A stretch of 57,405 nucleotides of DNA. Source: Candidatus Hermodarchaeota archaeon (GTDB taxonomy: Archaea > Asgardarchaeota > Hermodarchaeia > Hermodarchaeales > Hermodarchaeaceae). Both the position numbers and the translations under genes were made by a program. The stretch covers positions 1 through 57,405 of the forward strand of contig JAEOUH010000010.1 of assembly GCA_016839365.1 (NCBI GenBank). Direction: 5' to 3'. Positions 43,206 to 51,727 of this stretch are shown here, piece by piece (the stretch's first letter is position 1; every line of letters begins with the position of its first letter). The notes beneath the pieces are model-generated. The model did no database searches and was not told where the DNA came from. It saw only the letters and a program-made list of their open reading frames with translations.

Positions 43206-43307
43206 TGTTACTAACGATTCCAGATTAGGCATTACTCTTGGCGTTTGCCTCTTGACCGAGGGCGGCGTTTGACCTCCGGCGCCCTCGCTCCTTTTGGTTT
43301 AGTAACG
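43206..43307 (+). ncRNA. Candidate structured RNA with a three-way junction
   Basis: A GC-rich segment in the gap between convergent gene ends. An 8-bp closing stem pairs GTTACTAA (43207-43214) with TTAGTAAC (43299-43306), plus one G-U pair. Inside are a 5-bp hairpin, AGGCA/TGCCT (43227-43231/43246-43250), and an 8-bp hairpin, CGAGGGCG/CGCCCTCG (43257-43264/43280-43287). The element starts about 26 bases after TATAAAAAG, the distance of an archaeal start site. It does not match 5S rRNA, tRNA, SRP RNA or RNase P RNA motifs known to me. The 3' end is uncertain: further hairpins (43313-43329, 43330-43350) follow up to the WD40 stop. Function unknown. Confidence 0.45.
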
Positions 43308-43413
43308 CAGCAGATGCATGGGAAGCATCAGGGGATTACCGATGACCCCTCCGGCTTCGTGGCCTTGGATGGCGAGGCATTCCATCATTTTAAACCGGCA
43401 GAGCGAAGAAGAT

Positions 43414-44310
43414 TCAATGAGATTTTTGGTGAGGCTTGCGAATTTCCCACACACGGGCTTTCCCATCTGCGGAACCGACGGCTAACCAACGTCGCTTGGG
43501 AGAAACGCTTACAGAATATACTCCTTTTATTGGTAATTCGTACTGTTTATCGATGTCACCAGACCGTAGATTCCACATTCGCACCCCGTAATCGATGGCG
43601 GCAGCCACCTTTTTGCTATCTGCGGTAAATGTTAGATCCATAGCTCGAGATTCGAGGGCTAGCGAATAGACTTGTTCCCAATTCCGTGTATCCCATATTA
43701 CCAGAGTCTCTTCATACCCAATTGATCCAAGTAATTCACCATTCGGTGAAAACTTCACTGCGTTGACAGCCGTTTCATGGCCTTGGAGTCGTTGAATGAG
43801 TTCGCATGAAGGGAAGGTCCAAAGATAGATATTCTCCCCAAGGCCAGCACCAATAAGATATTTGCCATCAGGGGAAAAATCAACGGAACTAACATTACGG
43901 CCGATTTCTGTTAAAGTTAAAAGCTCTTTACCTGTCTGAAGGTTCCAGATTTTTACTTCTCCATCGTAGGAGCCTGAAGCAATGTATTCACCCGTCGGGG
44001 ACACAGCTACTGTGGCTACGGTTTTTTTGTGCCCACTAAGTGTGTATTCAACATCTCCTGAAGAGTAATTCCAGATTTTAACTGTGTTATCTGTCGAACC
44101 TGTGACCAAAAATTCCATGGTTGGAGTTAATGCAATCGCATTGACACTATTCGTATGACCAAAGAAGGTGTGTTGTTGTGTCCACTCCTGAACTGTCCAT
44201 GCATGGACAAGGTTATCCTGTCCAGAGGTTAATAAAACGGAGTTGTCTGGTGAAAACAGGACTTTGGTGGTGTGACGCGTATGGGCATCGATGACAATTG
44301 GTGATTCCAT
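43414..44310 (-). CDS. WD40-repeat protein
   Basis: A 298-residue protein of seven WD40 repeats, enough for one beta-propeller. Repeat ends are seen as VHAWTVQEW, VKIWNYSSGD, VKIWNLQTGK, IYLWTFPSCE, LVIWDTRNWE, VRMWNLRSGD and ARVWEIRKPH. Such propellers act as protein-binding platforms in cytoplasmic complexes; no other domain is present. ATG 44310 has GGTGA upstream, which makes it the better start than a GTG seven codons earlier. It has no close partner gene except geranylgeranyl reductase upstream on the same strand, 112 bases away. Confidence 0.85.
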   Translation of the reverse strand: MESPIVIDAHTRHTTKVLFSPDNSVLLTSGQDNLVHAWTVQEWTQQHTFFGHTNSVNAIALTPTMEFLVTGSTDNTVKIWNYSSGDVEYTLSGHKKTVATVAVSPTGEYIASGSYDGEVKIWNLQTGKELLTLTEIGRNVSSVDFSPDGKYLIGAGLGENIYLWTFPSCELIQRLQGHETAVNAVKFSPNGELLGSIGYEETLVIWDTRNWEQVYSLALESRAMDLTFTADSKKVAAAIDYGVRMWNLRSGDIDKQYELPIKGVYSVSVSPKRRWLAVGSADGKARVWEIRKPHQKSH

Positions 44311-44421
44311 AACCTTCACCAAAGTAACCATTCCAAGCTTCTAGGAATGGAAACTAGTCTACCATTGTTCTGAGCCCAGTAAAAAGCATAACTAAAGACT
44401 ATTTTATTATCTGGTTGGAGT

Positions 44422-45786
44422 TCAGGGTTGGTATCCTAGGTCCTGATAAAGTTGTATGACCTGTAATTTCCATGGGTCGAACTGAGCAGGAGATTCAGGA
44501 AAGGTCTGGTAAAGAGCGAGCATCTTGGCCATGGCTCTAGAAACACTTTGTATTCGTCGAAGTAGCCCGAGTTTACGTAATCCCCGCAGTAGTCGGCCAG
44601 CTTTATCAATAGCAGAGAGCTCTAATCCTTCACCAGCATTAGCCCGTAATAAATCTTCGGTGGTTAGAATCCGGTTATTAATCACAAATTCGAACTCCTC
44701 ATTGCCCACCTCCTGTAGTAGATGGCGCATGAGGTCCAAGGAGGCAATCTTCTGTCCGTAACCCTTCTGATTATAATCTACATTAAACTGCCAGAGCCCC
44801 GCAGTTGAAATATCACCGGCTTCGATAGCCTGTTTGATAACTGGTGCCGCGACATGTCCTGCTTCTATGGCTGAACCAATTCCGCCTCCATGGATTGGAT
44901 TGACGTGGCAGCCGGTATCCCCGACGAAAACGATACCGTTGGCAACATAACTCCAGAGAGGGCGGCGAATCGGTGCAGCTCCTCCACCTCCATGAATAAC
45001 CTTAGCACCCTTGAAGATTGGATTCGTGGTTAGGAAATGCTTGAAGAGTTCTTTGGGTCGATGACCTTGCCCACCTTGTGTACCCAAACCCACGTTAACG
45101 ACGTTCCCTCCTCGGGGAAATATCCAGATATAACCACCGGGGCTGAACTGGTCGTCCATGATTATCCAGCAACGGTCCGCTGGTTCGAAGGGTGCTCGAA
45201 GCTCTAAGATTTCCCGGTAACAGACCGCTTGGTCTCGGAGAGCTATTTTCTGCTCAATATTTGGGTCCTTCATTTTTCGTCGCAGACTAGCGGACATGCC
45301 ACTAGCATCCACGGTGACCTTTGCATGGGCTTCATGTAGAGCGTTGGTTTTGGTATCTTTGTATTTGACCCCGATTACGGTACCATTATCAAAAATGGGG
45401 TCCAAAACGTTGGCATGATCTTGAATATGAGCTCCCGCTTTTTCTGCATAGCCGAGGAGGCGTTGTCCAAAATAGATGCGGTCGATGGTCCAACCATCAC
45501 AGGGCTCTCCCTCTAGCCGTTGACTGACAGTGATGTAATTTTTCATGCTTGGGGGGTAGATGTCGATACTATTGATGGTGTTGCCAAGTTCTTTACCAGT
45601 TGGATAGGGGATGCCTGCATTCTTGAGATGGTGAAGAGCGATACCTTCGCCACAGACTTTATCTCCGACACGATTGCGGGATAACCGTTCTAATACCAGG
45701 ACATCGAGTCCCAGTTGAGCAGCTTCTTTTGCTAGATGGGCACCACCTGGTCCTGCGCCAACGACAATCAGATCATGTTGAGACAC
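44422..45786 (-). CDS. Geranylgeranyl reductase family FAD protein
   Basis: A 454-residue flavoprotein that saturates the isoprenoid chains of archaeal membrane lipids. The FAD motif GAGPGGAHLAKEAA is at residues 9-22, the conserved KVCGEGIALH region at about 43-52, and FVGDTGCHVNPIHGGGIGSA near 290. Length matches archaeal geranylgeranyl reductases. It is the last gene of the minus-strand run that includes the QueG-like ferredoxin and HdrBCA genes, which could supply reducing power. The ATG at 45786 is followed at once by the FAD-binding strand. Confidence 0.88.
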   Translation of the reverse strand: MSQHDLIVVGAGPGGAHLAKEAAQLGLDVLVLERLSRNRVGDKVCGEGIALHHLKNAGIPYPTGKELGNTINSIDIYPPSMKNYITVSQRLEGEPCDGWTIDRIYFGQRLLGYAEKAGAHIQDHANVLDPIFDNGTVIGVKYKDTKTNALHEAHAKVTVDASGMSASLRRKMKDPNIEQKIALRDQAVCYREILELRAPFEPADRCWIIMDDQFSPGGYIWIFPRGGNVVNVGLGTQGGQGHRPKELFKHFLTTNPIFKGAKVIHGGGGAAPIRRPLWSYVANGIVFVGDTGCHVNPIHGGGIGSAIEAGHVAAPVIKQAIEAGDISTAGLWQFNVDYNQKGYGQKIASLDLMRHLLQEVGNEEFEFVINNRILTTEDLLRANAGEGLELSAIDKAGRLLRGLRKLGLLRRIQSVSRAMAKMLALYQTFPESPAQFDPWKLQVIQLYQDLGYQP

Positions 45787-45838
45787 AAAGATTCCTCCAG
45801 GATGTATTGTTTCTTCCCTAGATGGGGTACTTAAAACC

Positions 45839-46573
45839 TCACTTATTCAATGAACGTACCTGAATTTGGAGGGTATCATCACAGGGAACACGAGCCCCCA
45901 CAGGGCAGACACAGCTGCATCTAGTGCACCAAAGTTGGGCGGCTGGAGAAAGGGGACGTTTATGTAACGAACAAGATAGACAGCGGTCTCTGTCGTATCT
46001 TCCCCCCTTAAGAGCATTCACTGGGCAGGCTTGAATACATTGTTCGCATTCTGCACACCAGGGATTGTCAGTGATGATCGGACTTGGAGGTATTATTTCA
46101 GAAATTGCGACTGCACGAAGACGAATTCGTGGTCCAAAATCAGGAGTCACCAACAGATTGTTCTTTCCAATGACCCCCAACCCAGCTAATACTCCCGCCT
46201 CTTTCAAATAGATAAAACCCGAATTTTCCTCGTCAGATGAAGGTCCATAGGGAAGCACCTTCGCTTCGATGTTGCGTTTGAACATATCTAACGCTAGCCG
46301 ATAGGAAACTGCTCGCAGGATCTCATCCTCGAATGCTCGACCCGTTGTTGACCGACCAGCACCGCTAGTAGGCGGGGCATGTAGCCACAAATCAAGGAGG
46401 GGATCAACCATATGCAGGGCTAAGACGATAACGGTTTTCACTGAGGGTAAACTAAAGGTGGGTCGATTTTCAGGGGGATAGCGGTCGAATCGATCGATTG
46501 ATGCGAATCCCACGAGGTCAGCACCCCATCTCAGGACATTGTTCCGTATTTCTACAACTAAAGATGTTAACAT
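45839..46573 (-). CDS. QueG-like protein with [4Fe-4S] ferredoxin domain
   Basis: A 244-residue protein similar to epoxyqueuosine reductase (QueG), of which the ferredoxin domain is clear: CAECEQCIQACPVNAL and a later CTRCSCVCPVG. The N-terminal half matches the QueG-type flavin/cobalamin-binding part (GADLVGFASIDRF, IYLKEAGVLAGLGVIGKNNL). It is shorter than the 350-380-residue QueG and may not act on tRNA; relatives in archaea are often paired with Hdr genes as redox proteins. The ATG 46573 has AAAGGAG nine bases upstream. It lies between hdrB and the geranylgeranyl reductase gene. Confidence 0.7.
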   Translation of the reverse strand: MLTSLVVEIRNNVLRWGADLVGFASIDRFDRYPPENRPTFSLPSVKTVIVLALHMVDPLLDLWLHAPPTSGAGRSTTGRAFEDEILRAVSYRLALDMFKRNIEAKVLPYGPSSDEENSGFIYLKEAGVLAGLGVIGKNNLLVTPDFGPRIRLRAVAISEIIPPSPIITDNPWCAECEQCIQACPVNALKGGRYDRDRCLSCSLHKRPLSPAAQLWCTRCSCVCPVGARVPCDDTLQIQVRSLNK

Positions 46574-46649
46574 TGGAATTACTCCTTTTGAAGATCTGAA
46601 ACTAGTGTGCACTGCAAATAGAAAAAAGTGCTTTTGATAACATCGAGGT

Positions 46650-47534
46650 TTAAAGCAGCTTGGCTAGAACTGGATCCACCTTGACCCGATGCTGTTCGAA
46701 TCCGAGTTTCTGAGGAGGCGTTCCTACAGCTAAGTTGAGTAGTTCGGGATAATAAAAAACGGGAAGCGGTGTCTTATCTTCAACGTCTCGTAAGGCAAGG
46801 CGTTGCATCAAGTCGAATTGAAGGGTACAGGCGGGGCAGATTAGCACTAAAGCTTCAGCCCCTGCTCGTTTCATGTTTTCCAGTTTTATCCCTGTCATCT
46901 TCAAGGCAAGGTCCCGATCAGCAGGACGTGTTCCATACCCACAACAATCCATCTCATCGGGAAACTGGACAGTCTTAGCTCCTAGCGCACGAACAAGTTG
47001 ATGTAAAATTGTGGGTCGTTGGGCATCATCAACGTTTAGCAGATTGCTGGGACGAAGGATGTGGCATCCAACATGCACTGCGACGGTCAGATCCTTGAGA
47101 GGATAAATGACTGACTCAGCAATGGTTCCAAATCCGATATCTTCGAAGAGTAGTTGAATGAAGTGCTTCACTTTAACGGTGCCCTTGTACTCATGACCAG
47201 TTTGGGCTAGAATCGTGTTGACTTCTTCACGAAGTTCCTTATCATCATGTAAACATACGGCGGAGCCTTTCAGCATCTCGAAGCACCCGTTACAGGGAGT
47301 AAGAATGTCCATTCCCTGCTTTTCTGCCACGGCAAGGTTACGAGCAGAAATTACCAGAGCAGCATGATGATCAATATGGGGCAAGGTCAAGGGATTGGGG
47401 CAACAACTAAACCCGTCGATATCATGGGCATCGATTTCAAAATACTGTAAGGTCTCTCGCACCGCCACTTCCATGTAAGGGAGACGATTTGGAATCACAC
47501 ACCCCATATATAGGGCCCAGCTCGAATTGCTCAT
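46650..47534 (-). CDS. hdrB: Heterodisulfide reductase subunit B (HdrB)
   Basis: A 294-residue HdrB-type protein with two CCG domains: FSCCPNPLTLPHID (about 42-55) and DCCGYGTRPAD (about 199-209), further cysteines CNGCF in the middle and CPAC late. HdrB carries the noncubane [4Fe-4S] clusters that reduce heterodisulfides. The start overlaps the hdrC stop by four bases. In organisms without coenzyme M/B the physiological electron acceptor is unknown. Confidence 0.9.
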   Translation of the reverse strand: MSNSSWALYMGCVIPNRLPYMEVAVRETLQYFEIDAHDIDGFSCCPNPLTLPHIDHHAALVISARNLAVAEKQGMDILTPCNGCFEMLKGSAVCLHDDKELREEVNTILAQTGHEYKGTVKVKHFIQLLFEDIGFGTIAESVIYPLKDLTVAVHVGCHILRPSNLLNVDDAQRPTILHQLVRALGAKTVQFPDEMDCCGYGTRPADRDLALKMTGIKLENMKRAGAEALVLICPACTLQFDLMQRLALRDVEDKTPLPVFYYPELLNLAVGTPPQKLGFEQHRVKVDPVLAKLL

Positions 47535-48091
47535 GACATTCCGCCTCCTTCTTCAGTGACTGAGAGTGCTTGTTCCTCCTCTGCCTTTCGCTGTTTCACC
47601 TTCTCAAGGCGTTCTTGAAGGTTGGTAGCTTTTGCGATTTTCTGTAGGTCTTTCGCCCCATGGTTATCTATGGGGATGGGTGGTAAGCCGAGTTCAGACC
47701 GTTTTTTATTCGCCTGTTCACTCGGTGCAAGAGCCCAACCAGTGGTCAAGATATTCTCAACTTCTGCGACAATATCTTCTGGAGTGATTCCCATCGAGCT
47801 AGCAAGGTTTTGCAGATCTTTAATCAGCTCAGATACTGGCACCTTCTGGGGACAGTGTTCTAAACACGCATGACAACTCGTACACAACCATAGAGTTGGT
47901 TCTGCAAGTAAAGTCGCGGCTTCGCCTTCAAGGGTGGCTTTCACAACGCGTCGGGGATGATAAGTTTCAGGTCCGGTTAAACGGGAAATCGGACACGCGG
48001 CTACGCAGGTGCCACAGGCAAAACAACTCTTGGTGTCAACGCGCTTTGCTAGTTTCGCCGATATTTCTTCGAGGTGTTTTTCCACGTTCAT
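47531..48091 (-). CDS. hdrC: Heterodisulfide reductase subunit C (HdrC)
   Basis: A 186-residue HdrC with two [4Fe-4S] motifs, CFACGTCVAACP and CTSCHACLEHCP, that link HdrA to HdrB. The C terminus is a charged helix. The genes hdrA-hdrC-hdrB overlap by four bases each, in the standard order. The start is ATG 48091. Confidence 0.9.
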   Translation of the reverse strand: MNVEKHLEEISAKLAKRVDTKSCFACGTCVAACPISRLTGPETYHPRRVVKATLEGEAATLLAEPTLWLCTSCHACLEHCPQKVPVSELIKDLQNLASSMGITPEDIVAEVENILTTGWALAPSEQANKKRSELGLPPIPIDNHGAKDLQKIAKATNLQERLEKVKQRKAEEEQALSVTEEGGGMS

Positions 48092-50640
48092 TTCACCTTC
48101 ACCTTAGTAGCCTTCGGCTCTGCCTTTGCCTTATTTTTTGTAGCAGGTTTTTCCTTTTTCATTAGCTTCTGGAGCCGGGCCTCAATCTCGGGTAGGATTC
48201 GTTTGTTTTCTTCAATTATGAAATCACGACCCATCTCTTTGAGCTGTTCTGCCATTTCAGTTGTCACAGCCGCCCATTTATCACCTTCCGCGGCTGACAC
48301 CCATTCCAACCTGAAACGACGTGAATCCATACCAATCCGCTCTAGGTAGGCAGACATACGTTTCGCCCGTTTCTCTGCCCAAACGTTTCCACTGATGTAG
48401 TGGCAGTCACTGCCTGTTTCAGTGAGTCGACACCCAGACATAAGTACCATACCGGCACCCAATCGAAACGCCTCGAGAATGAACTGGTCCGACATCCGCC
48501 CGGAACACATCACGCGGATTCCCCGGACATTGGTGGGGTAGTTATAGCGACTGATTCCAGCTAAATCAGCTCCAGCATAACTGCACCAGTTACATAGCAT
48601 AGCGAATATTTTGTCTTCAGGATTCTCTTTCAAAAGAGCACGAATTTGATCCATAATCTGGGCATCTGTGAAGTGCATTTGAGTAATGGCATTTGCGGGA
48701 CATTCAGCAACGCAGGTTCCGCAACCGTGACATTTTGCAGGAGTAACAAAGGCTGCTTTTCCGGGTTCAGCAGTTATTGCTCCGTAGGCACAACGAGAGA
48801 CACAGATGCCACATTTACCAGTGGCGCTACGGCAGAGTTCCGGGTCGACAATTGCTACGATGGGTTCGATTTCCCATTCATCCTGGGTAATAATACGAAG
48901 GGCGCGGGATGCGGCAGCGCTGCCTTGCGCGACGCTGGCAGGGATATCTTTGGGACCTTGGGCAGACCCACAGAAGAAGACACCTTCTGTGGCGGCATCG
49001 ACTGGTTTGAGTTTGGGATGAGCCTCCATGTAGAAGCCTGAGGGTCCGAGAGGTACATTTAGGACACGGGCGAGGTCTTCGGTGCCTTTGCTTGGAACTG
49101 CGGCCGTGCTAAGGATAACCATTTCATATTCTCGTTTGGTGAATTTTCCGGTGGCCATGTCCTCCGCTTGCACAAAGAGGTTGCGTGTTTGGGGATCTTC
49201 TGTTATATTTGCGGGGCGACCTTGTTGGAAGCGGATGCCCGCGCGGCGAGCGCGTTGGTAGAATTCCTCATAATCTTTGAAGTTAGTACGAATATCCATG
49301 TAGTAGATGGTGATTGTAGCATCAGGGTATTTCTCGTGGAGCAAGAGGGCGTTTTTGATTGTGTACATACAGCAGAAGCCAGAACAGTAGATATTGGAGC
49401 GCTCGTCTCGACTTCCGACGCATTGGATGAAAGCGAAGCTGTGGGGCTTTGCTTGGTCGGAGGGGCGAATGACTTTGCCTTCTGTGGGTCCTGCAGCGTT
49501 GATGAGGCGCTCAAGCTCCATGGCTGTGATGACGTTGGGATAGACCCCGTATCCGTATTCAGTGATAGGTGTGGGATCATAGGGCTCGTAGCCGGTAGCG
49601 ACGATGATAGTGCCGATGTCGATTTCTCGGATTTTTTCTGTGTCATCGGGGATGATGGCTTCTTGTCCTGCTTTGTTACAGGCTTCATAGCACATCATAC
49701 ACTCCTTCGGGCTCAACCCAAGGCAGTGATCGGGGTCAATCATATAGGATGCTGGAACAGCTTGGGGATATGGGATGTAAATTGCATGACGCCATCCTAA
49801 ATTCGCGTCAAAGTTATTTGGTACAAGTACGGGGCATACTTGTTGGCAGTCACCACAGCTGTTGCACTTATCGATATCGACATAGCGGGGGCGTTGAGTC
49901 ACCTGGACTTTAAAATTACCTACAAAGCCTTCCACCTTGGTGACTTCAGCATTAGTAATGAGTTCAATATTTGGGTGACGAGCCACCTCAGCCATCTTCG
50001 GACCTAATATACAAATACTACAATCAAGCGTGGGAAATGTCTTATCGAGGAGGGCCATGATGCCACCAACGGTGGGTGATCTTTCTACAAGATACACTTT
50101 GTATCCGGCATCAGCAATATCGAGTGCGGCGTGAATGCCGGAGACGCCTCCTCCAATAACTAGGGTTGTGTGAGTGACGGGGACCTTGAGGACTTCCAGT
50201 GGTTCCAAGTGGTGGGCTTTAGCTACAGCGCTAGCGATGAGGTCAGCAGCTTTTACTTGACAGCCTTCGGGGTCGCTAGCGTGACACCAGGTGCCTTGAT
50301 CCCTGATGTTGGCCATCTCAAAGAAGAATTGATTTAGCCCAGCATCTTCGGTGCACCGTCGGAATGTAGGTTCGTGCATGCGGGGAGTACAAGCTGCGAC
50401 TACGACTCGATCCAGGTTTTCTTCTTTGACGATACGTTTGATTTCTTCTTGACCTGGGTCAGCACATGTAAATTTGTTAACCTTGGTCGCTACGACGCCA
50501 TCCAGTTTTGCTGCGCCTTCAGCGAGAGAATGGCAATCGACAACACCGGCGATGTTGCGTCCGCATTCGCAGACGAACACACCAATACGGGGTTTTTCTT
50601 CTCTGGGTTGTTTGGTTTTTGCGATGGCGGCCACCACCAT
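48088..50640 (-). CDS. hdrA: Heterodisulfide reductase subunit A fused to an MvhD-like domain
   Basis: An 850-residue HdrA, longer than the usual 650. N-terminal domain (GVFVCECGRNIAGV, about 20-33), FAD domain (GGGVSGIHAA, about 163-172), ferredoxin motif CNSCGDCQQVC (259-269), additional cysteines CLGLSPKECMMC, C-terminal ferredoxins CGICVSRCAYG and CHGCGTCVAECP (about 610-650), then an MvhD-like [2Fe-2S] domain starting MLCNWCSYAGADLAG (about 681-695) and a Lys-rich tail. MvhD normally links Hdr to hydrogenase or formate dehydrogenase; the fusion suggests that it receives electrons directly. No hydrogenase gene is in the window. Two palindromes lie upstream. Confidence 0.92.
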   Translation of the reverse strand: MVVAAIAKTKQPREEKPRIGVFVCECGRNIAGVVDCHSLAEGAAKLDGVVATKVNKFTCADPGQEEIKRIVKEENLDRVVVAACTPRMHEPTFRRCTEDAGLNQFFFEMANIRDQGTWCHASDPEGCQVKAADLIASAVAKAHHLEPLEVLKVPVTHTTLVIGGGVSGIHAALDIADAGYKVYLVERSPTVGGIMALLDKTFPTLDCSICILGPKMAEVARHPNIELITNAEVTKVEGFVGNFKVQVTQRPRYVDIDKCNSCGDCQQVCPVLVPNNFDANLGWRHAIYIPYPQAVPASYMIDPDHCLGLSPKECMMCYEACNKAGQEAIIPDDTEKIREIDIGTIIVATGYEPYDPTPITEYGYGVYPNVITAMELERLINAAGPTEGKVIRPSDQAKPHSFAFIQCVGSRDERSNIYCSGFCCMYTIKNALLLHEKYPDATITIYYMDIRTNFKDYEEFYQRARRAGIRFQQGRPANITEDPQTRNLFVQAEDMATGKFTKREYEMVILSTAAVPSKGTEDLARVLNVPLGPSGFYMEAHPKLKPVDAATEGVFFCGSAQGPKDIPASVAQGSAAASRALRIITQDEWEIEPIVAIVDPELCRSATGKCGICVSRCAYGAITAEPGKAAFVTPAKCHGCGTCVAECPANAITQMHFTDAQIMDQIRALLKENPEDKIFAMLCNWCSYAGADLAGISRYNYPTNVRGIRVMCSGRMSDQFILEAFRLGAGMVLMSGCRLTETGSDCHYISGNVWAEKRAKRMSAYLERIGMDSRRFRLEWVSAAEGDKWAAVTTEMAEQLKEMGRDFIIEENKRILPEIEARLQKLMKKEKPATKNKAKAEPKATKVKVK

Positions 50641-50710
50641 TTCTTCTCAAATTCACTCTGCTTACACTAAATATTTTTGCAACTTCCATCATAGGGTTGC
50701 CAAAAAAGAA

Positions 50711-50722
50711 GATAATATTATC
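50711..50722. promoter_or_regulatory. Palindrome upstream of hdrA
   Basis: GATAATATTATC is a perfect 12-base palindrome, 70-82 bases before the hdrA ATG. A second inverted repeat, ATAAT-ATC-ATTAT, lies at 50782-50794. Both are in the hdrA upstream gap and may be operators or simply AT-rich promoter DNA. Confidence 0.35.
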
Positions 50723-50820
50723 AAATGTGTTCAATATACTTGTCACTTTTACTAACTTTGTGAGGAAGGGTCACCTGCATTATAATATCATTATCAGAAA
50801 TTAGTACTTTTCAGAAATTT

Positions 50821-50833
50821 TTTGGAAAAAAAG
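50821..50833 (-). terminator. T-tract past the Rab-like GTPase gene
   Basis: Past the GTPase stop the minus strand shows a run of seven T at about 50826-50832, then another run of six T near 50816-50822, without a clear hairpin. This fits the U-tract type of archaeal termination and separates the GTPase gene from hdrA. Confidence 0.4.
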
Positions 50834-50842
50834 ACTAACACT

Positions 50843-51394
50843 TCAAAATGCCATACCGGCTGCTTCCCGTGTTGGGAATTTTTCAGCAAGGATTTGGGTG
50901 ACGGCATCAAAGACATCTTCTACACCACGCCCTTCTTTGGCTGATGCTTCAATGAAGGGTGCATTGTACTGGGCAGCATATTCGATTCCTTCCTGGAGTG
51001 TGACCAGGGGTCTGCTAGCACCGAGGGTATCCCTTAAATCACATTTATTTCCAACAATGATCAAGGGACAACGAGGAACGGATTGATACAGACTGGTAAT
51101 CCAATCATTCAAGCGTTCCATAGTATAACGACTAGAAATGTCAAAAACCGCAATGGCAAGCCGGGCACCTCTAAAGTAGCTGATGGCTAAGTCGCGAAAC
51201 CGGATTTGACCTCCCAGGTCCCAGATTTGTAGTGTAGCCGCCCATTCGCCTTGTTGCACGTTCTTGGCAGCGAAGTCGACGCCCACGGTGAGTTTCATAT
51301 TTTCATCGAAGGTGTTCCAGGTGTACCGTTTAATGAGACTCGTTTTTCCCACTCCGCCTTCGCCTATGAGAACGATTTTGAGTATCCCTATCAC
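50843..51394 (-). CDS. Rab/Ras-like small GTPase
   Basis: A 183-residue Ras-superfamily GTPase. G1 reads GEGGVGKTS (11-19), switch I holds FDENMKLTVGVDF with the conserved Thr, G3 is WDLGGQIRFRD, G4 NKCD, G5 EASAKEG. These match the Rab/Ras type of eukaryotic GTPases more than the bacterial MglA type. The C terminus ends AAGMAF without a prenylation cysteine, so membrane attachment is not evident. A GTG start is used. The upstream gene is a longin-like small protein, out of frame in this sequence, 18 bases before. Confidence 0.88.
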   Translation of the reverse strand: MIGILKIVLIGEGGVGKTSLIKRYTWNTFDENMKLTVGVDFAAKNVQQGEWAATLQIWDLGGQIRFRDLAISYFRGARLAIAVFDISSRYTMERLNDWITSLYQSVPRCPLIIVGNKCDLRDTLGASRPLVTLQEGIEYAAQYNAPFIEASAKEGRGVEDVFDAVTQILAEKFPTREAAGMAF

Positions 51395-51412
51395 CGTTGC
51401 TGCCTCATGGTT

Positions 51413-51702
51413 TTACGCTGTCACAGGTTCAGTTTTAGCTTTTTCCCTATCAAGGAATCGGTCTAACCACCCAGTTGTTTGTTTTGCGGCAATGACAAGG
51501 ATGTCGTCACCGGCACGTTGCATGAGAAGAAGACAAGGCGCGACAGCGAGTTGGTCGATATATCTTCCAACATTTTAGTTGGCGAAACCTGAATGGCTGA
51601 AATGAATACGCCAACCTTGGCTTCGGAAGATTCGATACTTCCCAGTTTCACGGTAAAGACGGGTTCTCCGCTGGGTGTGATGAGGAAAACGTTGTGGATC
51701 AT
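51413..51702 (-). pseudogene. Longin-like small protein, frame broken at a four-A run
   Basis: From ATG 51702 the frame reads MIHNVFLITPSGEPVFTVKL, like the longin N terminus, and continues to SAIQVSPTK. It then loses frame at a run of four A (51573-51576 on this strand T). Adding one A continues the protein as NVGRYIDQLAVAPCLLLMQR and on to REKAKTEPVTA and TAA at 51413. The whole would be about 97 residues, the size of a longin domain, with coherent hydrophobic pattern on both sides. Either a single-base error or a recent mutation is the cause. It lies next to a Rab-like GTPase gene. Confidence 0.6.
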
Positions 51703-51727
51703 GATCATTCGCCTAGATTCGATTGAG

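Noticed and set aside
43299-43388. A 29-codon minus-strand frame with the stretch GHEAGGVIGNP, like part of nitronate monooxygenase
   Set aside because: Too short, no ribosome site, and it overlaps the candidate RNA and its hairpins; the similarity is to a short glycine-rich pattern only.
43245-43628. A plus-strand open frame of 127 codons overlapping the WD40 gene end
   Set aside because: It covers the last third of the WD40 repeats on the opposite strand, and has no domain or good ribosome site.
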